Part shown: positions 53,117 through 64,000 of the stretch, one piece after another | How positions within the stretch are numbered: position 1 is the first letter of the stretch | Layout: every line of letters begins with the position of its first letter | Source: Massilia sp. Leaf139 | GTDB taxonomy: Bacteria; Pseudomonadota; Gammaproteobacteria; Burkholderiales; Burkholderiaceae_D | Direction of reading: 5' to 3' | Assembly: GCF_001424165.1 (NCBI RefSeq) | Contig: NZ_LMOJ01000023.1 | Location: 261,708 to 325,707, forward strand | DNA length: 64,000 nt | The notes under the pieces: model-generated | Told to the model about the DNA's origin: nothing | Database searches by the model: none | The model's input: only the letters and a program-made list of their open reading frames with translations | Program-made: the position numbers and the translations under genes

Positions 53117-53168
53117 TGTCATGACCCTCTCTGCTTTTCTTTTGAAGTCTGAATATGAACCCCGGGCT

Positions 53169-53630
53169 TCAGCCGGCACCGTAGCCGACGCCGCGCGCCA
53201 TGGCCGCGGCAAAGATCGGGATCAGCGCGAACACGTGGATCTCGATCAGCAGCAGGCGGCGCACCTTATTGACTTCCTCCAGCGGCGGCACGAAGGCGGC
53301 GTCATGCCTGGCCGCCTTTTTCCAGGCCGCGATGCGCAGGGTCGGCGGGATCGACACCAGGCCGACCACGGCGAAGGTGGCCATCTTGCCCCAGAACGCA
53401 TGGTTGTGGAAGTAGAAGTCCGGCCCCTTGGCGCCGTAGTACACGCGCACGAACCCGGCGGCGAGGATCGCCAGCGCCAGCGCTCCGTAGGCGGCGTCGA
53501 AACGCCCCAGCAGCTTGACGGTGTGCGGCGACATGGCGGCCGGGCGCATGAGGGCCAGTTCGGCGGCCAGCACGGCGGCGAGGCCGAAGACGATCAGGTG
53601 GTGGATGCTGGCGAGCAGGAAGTCGGTCAT
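53169..53630 (-). CDS. DUF2214 family membrane protein
   Basis: A 153-residue inner-membrane protein with about four hydrophobic helices (LIVFGLAAVLAAELALM; ALALAILAAGFVRVYYG; FWGKMATFAVVGLVSI; LLLIEIHVFALIPIFAA). The pattern FHNHAFWGKM and length fit DUF2214. Function unknown. ATG at 53630 was chosen over a longer open frame that runs through the repeat. Likely co-transcribed with the P-loop kinase-like gene. Confidence 0.85.
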   Translation of the reverse strand: MTDFLLASIHHLIVFGLAAVLAAELALMRPAAMSPHTVKLLGRFDAAYGALALAILAAGFVRVYYGAKGPDFYFHNHAFWGKMATFAVVGLVSIPPTLRIAAWKKAARHDAAFVPPLEEVNKVRRLLLIEIHVFALIPIFAAAMARGVGYGAG

Positions 53631-53680
53631 GATGGTTCGCTGAGCAGTGGAGGGTGGTTCCACTGTAGCGCATCTGAATC

Positions 53681-53784
53681 GTAGGGTGGGCACTTGTGCC
53701 CACGCGGATTCAGCGCTTGCGTTCTCGCGGCGGTGTTTCGGCTACTCAACCTGTGTACCGCGTGGGCACGAGTGCCCACCCTAC
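53681..53784. repeat. Inverted pair of dispersed palindromic elements
   Basis: Left unit 53681-53707 (GTAGGGTGGGCACTTG, TGCCCACGCGG) and right unit 53758-53784 (CCGCGTGGGCACGA, GTGCCCACCCTAC), opposite orientation, 50 bases between. It lies between uvrA and the DUF2214 gene. Confidence 0.85.
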
Positions 53785-53797
53785 AACATCCAAAAGC

Positions 53798-53827
53798 AAA
53801 AAAGGCAGAGCCGCGGCTCTGCCTTTT
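53798..53827 (-). terminator. Terminator of uvrA
   Basis: Read on the minus strand: AAAAGGCAGAGCC, GCGGCTCTGCCTTTTTT. Strong stem 19 bases after the uvrA stop. Confidence 0.85.
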
Positions 53828-53845
53828 CTCAGCGATACATGAAGC

Positions 53846-56695
<2,850 letters not shown>

Positions 56696-57147
56696 TAAAT
56701 TTGGCAGGCTTTCAATAAGTTTTGCGGGGCCACGCACGATACTGTCGCGTTGGGCGGGCCAATCGAGGGGAATCTGCTAGTGTAGCGCGTTTTTATGACG
56801 GCTGTACATTCATCCAGTACTATGGTGTACCAGCGATGGCATTTGCCATGCCGTCCCGGCACGCCAGCGGAAATCGACAATACCCCGGTCTGTCGTAAGT
56901 GGGCCGTTTGCTGCCGGCTTCAATGGCAAACCGTTCAGAATCCGAAAATAAATTTACGGGCGCTGCCGACGGGCGACGACGACCGCGATTCGTCTGTTTT
57001 GCGCCGCTCGAAAGGCTGAGTGAGACCAATAAAATGTTCTTTATAAGCCGGCAGTTCGGCCCCATAATATCGTGCTGCATTACCAGTTCCCTGGCGCTTA
57101 GACAGAGTGCAGAGCCAGGGCTTACATCATCCTGAAGGAGCAACATC
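56696..57147. other. Divergent regulatory region uvrA-ssb
   Basis: About 450 bases with no credible gene. It holds the promoters of uvrA and ssb and a degenerate LexA box (56802-56817). A possible uvrA -10 (TACACT, reading left) lies near 56780, just downstream of that box. Several short open frames cross it, none with coding support. Confidence 0.55.
56802..56817. promoter_or_regulatory. Candidate LexA (SOS) box between uvrA and ssb
   Basis: CTGT-ACATTCAT-CCAG: one base from CTGT-N8-ACAG, with an AT-rich centre and TA following. E. coli uvrA and ssb share such a divergent SOS-controlled gap. Confidence 0.55.
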
Positions 57148-57651
57148 ATGGCATCAGTTAACAAGGTCATCATCGTCGGCAACCTCGGCCGCGATCCGGA
57201 AATCCGCTACATGCCGAGCGGCGACGCCATCGCGAACATCGCGGTCGCCACCTCGTTCAAGTCGAAGGATCGCAACACCGGCGAGCAGAAAGAGCTGACC
57301 GAATGGCACCGCATCTCGTTCTTCGGCCGCCTGGCCGAGATCGTCGGCCAATACCTGAAGAAGGGTTCGTCGGTCTACGTCGAGGGCCGCCTGCAGACCC
57401 GCAAGTACACCGACAAGGACGGCATCGAGCGTTACGCCACCGACATCGTCGCTGAAAACATGCAGATGCTGGGCGGCCGTTCCGGCATGGGCGGCGGCAA
57501 CGACATGGGCATGGACGACGGCGGCGGCTACGACGCGCCACCGCAGCGCCAGCAGGCCCCACGCCAGGCGCCACCGGCCCCGGCAGCACGCCCGCAGCCG
57601 CAGCGTCCGGCGCCGAACTTCTCGGACATGGATGACGACATCCCGTTCTGA
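57148..57651 (+). CDS. ssb: Single-stranded DNA-binding protein
   Basis: A 167-residue SSB. The OB fold (residues 1-110) begins [18 protein letters not shown] and includes [13 protein letters not shown] and [10 protein letters not shown]; a Gly/Pro/Gln-rich linker follows; the acidic partner-binding tail ends DMDDDIPF. It coats single-stranded DNA in replication, repair and recombination. Strong ribosome binding site AAGGAG nine bases upstream. Confidence 0.97.
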   Translation: MASVNKVIIVGNLGRDPEIRYMPSGDAIANIAVATSFKSKDRNTGEQKELTEWHRISFFGRLAEIVGQYLKKGSSVYVEGRLQTRKYTDKDGIERYATDIVAENMQMLGGRSGMGGGNDMGMDDGGGYDAPPQRQQAPRQAPPAPAARPQPQRPAPNFSDMDDDIPF

Positions 57652-57674
57652 TCGATCGCCAGGTCGCAGCACAT

Positions 57675-57707
57675 CAAAAAACCCGCAACTTGCTTGCGGG
57701 TTTTTTT
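57675..57707. terminator. Bidirectional terminator of ssb and DUF1428 genes
   Basis: AAAAAACCCGCAA, CTTGC, TTGCGGGTTTTTTT between the convergent genes. Confidence 0.85.
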
Positions 57708-57724
57708 ACGTCCCCCTTCTACAC

Positions 57725-58084
57725 CTATTTATCGACCCGCATCTCGAAGCCGCCATAAATCATGCGCTTGCCGTCGAAGGCCATGTTCTCGGGCTTCATG
57801 AACTCGGCCATGCGCGGATCGTTCATGACCTTGTCGTTGGCTTCGTCGCGCTTGGCGCGCGACTCGTAGACGATCCAGGAAAAAATCACGACTTCGTCTT
57901 CTTTCAACTGCACGCTTTGGGGAAACGAGGTCAGTTGACCCGGCTTGACGTCATCGGCGACGCACTCGCGAAATTCGAGGGCGCCGTGGTCGCGCCAGAT
58001 CGTGGCGCATTGGCGCGCCATGTCCAGGTAGGCATCGAGCTTGTTCTTTGGAACCGGAATCACAAAACCATCGACATAGGCCAT
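57725..58084 (-). CDS. DUF1428 family protein
   Basis: A 119-residue small alpha/beta protein: MAYVDGFVIPVPKNKLDAYL, FRECVADDVKPG, and VVIFSWIVYESRAKRDE, the DUF1428 pattern of a dimeric ferredoxin-like fold. Function unknown. AAGGAGAAT precedes the ATG. It lies beside the mrp operon but 57 bases away from mrpG with a separate ribosome binding site. Confidence 0.9.
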   Translation of the reverse strand: MAYVDGFVIPVPKNKLDAYLDMARQCATIWRDHGALEFRECVADDVKPGQLTSFPQSVQLKEDEVVIFSWIVYESRAKRDEANDKVMNDPRMAEFMKPENMAFDGKRMIYGGFEMRVDK

Positions 58085-58141
58085 GACATTCTCCTTGGGT
58101 TGAATACCGATGAGACCTCGATGAAGCGATAAAAATCCGTC

Positions 58142-58546
58142 CTATTCTTTGCCCGGCGCCGGACTGGCCGCCGTTTCCTCCTCGACGATCGTGTAGACCC
58201 CGCCCGCCGTGGCGCCAGAATTGTTCTTCCTGGCGCGCAGGTCGCGGTAGACCGCGGCGCGCATGATCAGCATCGACACCACCGGCGCCGTCATCAACAG
58301 GAAGACGGAAATGATCACCTCGTGCACAACCAGGCGCGACTGCGCCACCGTGAAGTAGACCATCGAGGCGATCAGGATGCAACCGGCGCCGAGCGTGATG
58401 GTGATGGCCGGGCCGTGGATGCGCTGGTAAAAGGTGCGTAGGCGCAGCAGCCCGAGGGCACCGATCAGGATGATCGAGGCGCCGAGGAACAGCAGTAGCG
58501 CGACGACCAGCGCGGCCCAGGCGGGCAATGCGGCGATGCCGTTCAT
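58142..58546 (-). CDS. mrpG: Na+/H+ antiporter subunit G
   Basis: A 134-residue MrpG/MnhG/PhaG subunit with three helices (AALVVALLLFLGASIILIGA; HGPAITITLGAGCILIASMV; HEVIISVFLLMTAPVVSML). Its start overlaps the stop of mrpF by four bases. Last gene of the operon in this window. Confidence 0.9.
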   Translation of the reverse strand: MNGIAALPAWAALVVALLLFLGASIILIGALGLLRLRTFYQRIHGPAITITLGAGCILIASMVYFTVAQSRLVVHEVIISVFLLMTAPVVSMLIMRAAVYRDLRARKNNSGATAGGVYTIVEEETAASPAPGKE

Positions 58547-58821
58547 TCGATGATCTCCCCGCGCATCAGGAATTTCGCCAGCGCCACCGTGGAGACGAAG
58601 CCGACCAAGGCGATCAGCACCGCCACCTCGAAATAGACTTGCGTGCCGAAGCGGATGCCCAGCACCAGGGCCAGCAGCATGCCCGACATCCACAGCGTAT
58701 CGAGCGCCAGCACGCGGTCGTGGGCGGAAGGGCCAAGCAGCAGGCGTAGCGCGCACAGCAGCATCGCCACCAGCACGCAGACGAGCGCATAGCCGATCGA
58801 GAGTTCAAGCAAGGTCGCCAC
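58543..58821 (-). CDS. mrpF: Na+/H+ antiporter subunit F
   Basis: A 92-residue MrpF/MnhF/PhaF subunit with three helices and the family RLLLGPSAHDRVLALD and LVGFVSTVALAKFL motifs. GTG start at 58821 has GGAG eight bases before it and overlaps the mrpE end by 17 bases; a longer ATG start at 58839 is possible but lacks a ribosome binding site. Confidence 0.88.
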   Translation of the reverse strand: MATLLELSIGYALVCVLVAMLLCALRLLLGPSAHDRVLALDTLWMSGMLLALVLGIRFGTQVYFEVAVLIALVGFVSTVALAKFLMRGEIIE

Positions 58822-59323
58822 GGGTACGCTCCGTTTCAAAGATGTCGATCAGGGGGCGCTCGTAGCGCGTTTTGATGGTGTCGATCCACCATTGTTCGTC
58901 GTGCAGGTCGAACACGTGCAGCGACAGTTCGTGGCGTTCGGGCAGGATCTCGACCCAGACCGTGCCCGGCGTCATGTTGATCAGGCAGGACAGCATGGCC
59001 AGGCCATACGGGTCGCGCATGGTCAGGGGGATCAGGATGAATTCGGATTTCACGTTCGCATGGTTGGCGAACAGGATGATGCGGCAGACGTTGAAGCAGG
59101 AGCGGACGATCTCGACCGAGGCCATGCCCAGCAGCCGCAACAGGGTGGCGGGCGCGCGCAGGCGCGGGTAGCCGAGCGGCTGCAGGCGCCGCACCAGGGG
59201 CGGCACGGCGATGCCGAGCACGGCGCCGAGCAGGATGCTGGCAACATCGAAGGCCTGGTTCAGCAGCAGCCACAGCGCGCACAGCGCCAGCGATACGATG
59301 GGGTAAGGCAGCCAGCGGCTCAT
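58805..59323 (-). CDS. mrpE: Na+/H+ antiporter subunit E
   Basis: A 172-residue MrpE/MnhE/PhaE subunit: two or three N-terminal helices, then PLTMRDPYGLAMLSCLINMT, PGTVWVEI and LSLHVFDLHDE, the MnhE signature. Its start overlaps the mrpD stop by four bases. Confidence 0.92.
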   Translation of the reverse strand: MSRWLPYPIVSLALCALWLLLNQAFDVASILLGAVLGIAVPPLVRRLQPLGYPRLRAPATLLRLLGMASVEIVRSCFNVCRIILFANHANVKSEFILIPLTMRDPYGLAMLSCLINMTPGTVWVEILPERHELSLHVFDLHDEQWWIDTIKTRYERPLIDIFETERTRGDLA

Positions 59324-60972
59324 GGCGTCTCCTTGCCGCTCGTCGGGCCGCTGCTGGGCTTAGCTACCGGTGGCTCTGCCAGCACCCGCCGTGCGTACTT
59401 GCCGCTGTCGTGCAGGTCGGCGCTGGCGCGGCCGAGATAGTCGAACAGCGGGCGCGCCTGCACCGTCATCGCCAGCGAGATCAGCAGCAGGGCCGTGATC
59501 GGCGCCACTTCCGACAGGTGCAGGCGCGGCGGCGCGACGATCTCGGCGGCCCAGAAGGTGCGCACGCCGAAGCGCAGCATCGAGATCACGGCGATCAGGC
59601 CGGAGACGATCACCAGCGCCATCAATGTCCAGCCGGTGGCGCCGATGGCACCGCTGCCACTGCCGCTCAATGGCGGATTGAGCAGCGCATGAAACATGCT
59701 GAACTTAGCCACGAAACCGGACAGCGGCGGCAGGCCGGCGATCATCAGCGCGCAGGCGGCAAAGGCGAGCGAGAGGAAGGCCATCGCGGCCGGCACGCCT
59801 TTGCCGCGCGGCTCGTCGGGGGTGTCTTCGACCACCCAGGCTTCCATGGTCAGCGCCAGTATCGCCGCGCCCGGGGTGCGGATACGGTCGATCAGTTCGA
59901 TCAGCAGCAAAAATGCCGCCACCGCCAGCGTCGAGCCAATCAGGTAGTACAGGCCGGCCGTCACCAGCGAGGGCTGGCCATAGCCGATCACGGCCAGCAG
60001 GGTGCCCGAGGAGACCACGGCGCTGTAGCCGGCCATGCGCCCGGCGCTGTCGCTCGCGAGCATGCCGGCCGCGCCAAAGACGATAGTGGCCATGCCGCCC
60101 CAGACCAGGGCGTCGTAGCCGAAGCCGGCAGCCAGGCCCGCATCGTCGCCGAACAGCAGCAGCCACAGGCGCAGAACGACATAGGCGCCGACCTTGGTCA
60201 TCAAGACCAGCATCGCGGCCACCGGCGGAGAAGCGGCAGCATAGGTGGTCGGCAGCCAGAACCCGAGCGGCCACATCGCGCCTTTTACCAGGAAGGCCAG
60301 CGCCAGGGTCGCCACGCCGACTTTTAATAAGCCAACTTCGTCCGGGCCGATGGCGGCGATGCGCACGGCGAGATCGGCCATGTTCAGGGTGCCGGTGGTG
60401 GCGTAGATCAGGGCCGTACCGAGCAGGAACAGCAGGGCCGCGGCCAGATTCACGGCGATGTACTGCATGCTGGCGCGCAGGCGCTCGGCGTTATAGCCGT
60501 GCAGTACCAGGCCATACGAGGCGGCCAGCATCACCTCGAAGAACACGAACAGGTTGAACAGGTCGTGGGTCAGGAAGGCGCCGTTGATCCCCATCAGCAG
60601 GAACTGGAACAGCGAGTGAAAGTGCACCCCGATCCGGCTCCAGCGCTGCATCGCGAAGTGCAGCGCGGCCAGCGCCAGCACGGCTGTCAGCAGCAGCATC
60701 AGGGCCGCCAGGCGGTCGGCCACCAGGGCGATGCCGAAAGGCGCGGCCCAGTTGGCGGCAAGGTAGACGCCGATGCCATCGGGCCAGGCGCCGCCGTCGG
60801 CATCTACCATCAATGCCAGCGCCGTGATCAACAGGCCCAGCACCGAAGCATAGCTGAGCGCGAATTTCAGATGGTGGCGGCCCTGGGTCAGCGGCACCAG
60901 CAGCGCGCCTACCACCAGCGGCAGCAGCACCGGCAGAATAACCAAGTGTTGGGCGAGTTGTTGCGCCATCAT
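59320..60972 (-). CDS. mrpD: Na+/H+ antiporter subunit D
   Basis: A 550-residue MrpD subunit related to NuoN/NuoM proton channels. LFNLFVFFEVMLAASYGLVL, the Lys/His-bearing helices FLVKGAMWPLGFWLPTTYA and SPPVAAMLVLMTKVGAY are Proton_antipo_M hallmarks. It couples proton movement to Na+ export with MrpA. Start overlaps the mrpC stop by four bases; a second Met follows directly. Confidence 0.94.
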   Translation of the reverse strand: MMAQQLAQHLVILPVLLPLVVGALLVPLTQGRHHLKFALSYASVLGLLITALALMVDADGGAWPDGIGVYLAANWAAPFGIALVADRLAALMLLLTAVLALAALHFAMQRWSRIGVHFHSLFQFLLMGINGAFLTHDLFNLFVFFEVMLAASYGLVLHGYNAERLRASMQYIAVNLAAALLFLLGTALIYATTGTLNMADLAVRIAAIGPDEVGLLKVGVATLALAFLVKGAMWPLGFWLPTTYAAASPPVAAMLVLMTKVGAYVVLRLWLLLFGDDAGLAAGFGYDALVWGGMATIVFGAAGMLASDSAGRMAGYSAVVSSGTLLAVIGYGQPSLVTAGLYYLIGSTLAVAAFLLLIELIDRIRTPGAAILALTMEAWVVEDTPDEPRGKGVPAAMAFLSLAFAACALMIAGLPPLSGFVAKFSMFHALLNPPLSGSGSGAIGATGWTLMALVIVSGLIAVISMLRFGVRTFWAAEIVAPPRLHLSEVAPITALLLISLAMTVQARPLFDYLGRASADLHDSGKYARRVLAEPPVAKPSSGPTSGKETP

Positions 60973-61313
60973 ACTTCGGGCTCCTCGCCGTCGACATGGT
61001 CGGTGCCGGTCATGCCGCGCGCGCCGATCATCACCACCAGGTACAAGGCCGTGGTGGCGAAGCCGATCACGATCGCGGTCAGCACCAGCGCCTGCGGCAG
61101 CGGATCGGCCAGCACGCTGGGGTCGATCTTGCTGCCGGCCGGCGTGAAGGGCGGCTGGTCGAGCCAGACGCGGCCCATGATGAAGATGAACAGGTTGACG
61201 GCATACGACATCAGCATCAGGCCGGTCAGCACCTGGAAGCTGCGCGGGCGCAGCAGCAGCCAGATGCCGGCGCCGAAGACGATGCCGATGGCGAGCGAAA
61301 GAACAGCTTCCAT
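60969..61313 (-). CDS. mrpC: Na+/H+ antiporter subunit C
   Basis: A 114-residue NuoK-like subunit with three helices (LAIGIVFGAGIWLLL; VLTGLMLMSYAVNLFIF; QALVLTAIVIGFATTALYL), including the DPLPQALVLTAIVI motif. It starts 13 bases after the mrpA stop, where the sequence TAATGGAAGC is repeated. Confidence 0.93.
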   Translation of the reverse strand: MEAVLSLAIGIVFGAGIWLLLRPRSFQVLTGLMLMSYAVNLFIFIMGRVWLDQPPFTPAGSKIDPSVLADPLPQALVLTAIVIGFATTALYLVVMIGARGMTGTDHVDGEEPEV

Positions 61314-61326
61314 TAAGCGGCTTCCA

Positions 61327-64000
<2,674 letters not shown>

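Noticed and set aside
56795..57135. Short overlapping frames in the uvrA-ssb gap
   Set aside because: None has a ribosome binding site or family similarity; the region is better explained as regulatory.

Overview
The window looks like chromosomal DNA of a high-GC betaproteobacterium, most likely Oxalobacteraceae of the Massilia/Telluria/Duganella type. This is inferred from GC-rich codon use, the hemE-priA adjacency common in Burkholderiales, the large set of exported peptidases, a class with fused MrpA/MrpB, and many short GTAGGGTGGGC...GCCCACGCG palindromes. No phage, plasmid, transposase or CRISPR genes are visible. It reads as core chromosome with a few lineage-specific expansions.

Layout. 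1-9.5 kb (mostly minus strand): a truncated PHB-depolymerase-type esterase, an exported DUF885 protein, a membrane PH-like protein, a very large SNF2 helicase and an S9 peptidase whose stop overlaps the helicase start. 9.6-17.4 kb: an S10 carboxypeptidase lipoprotein coupled to a small EF-hand protein, hemE, a 565-bp AT-rich gap packed with DnaA boxes, priA, a dihydrolipoamide-dehydrogenase-like flavoprotein and an SRPBCC protein. 17.4-23.2 kb: modBA without modC, rep helicase, slyX, a GMC oxidoreductase with a four-cysteine motif, and msrA. 23.4-30.3 kb: three tandem exported M3 metallopeptidases. 30.3-39.6 kb: two diguanylate cyclases, VF530-type and DUF4404 small proteins, YgiQ radical-SAM protein and a multi-PAS hybrid histidine kinase. 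39.7-39.9 kb: tRNA-Asp and tRNA-Val. 40.1-50.2 kb: glycerate kinase, secreted subtilase, dinB with a LexA box, rdgC, catalase, a short asparaginase-like protein, an unrecognised 251-aa protein and a D-2-hydroxyacid dehydrogenase. 50.5-57.7 kb: GTP-PEP carboxykinase, a P-loop kinase-like protein, a DUF2214 membrane protein, uvrA and ssb. 57.7-64 kb: DUF1428 protein and a minus-strand mrpA(B)CDEFG Na+/H+ antiporter operon that runs off the right edge.

Themes. Genome maintenance is strongly represented (priA, rep, dinB, rdgC, uvrA, ssb, SNF2), and LexA-like boxes lie before dinB, between uvrA and ssb, and in the hemE-priA gap. Peptide degradation outside the cytoplasm is a second theme (S10, three M3, S8, DUF885, plus a probably cytoplasmic S9). 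The most interesting element is the hemE-priA gap: two perfect and four one-mismatch DnaA boxes within about 475 bp, which makes it a candidate replication origin or a DnaA titration/control site.
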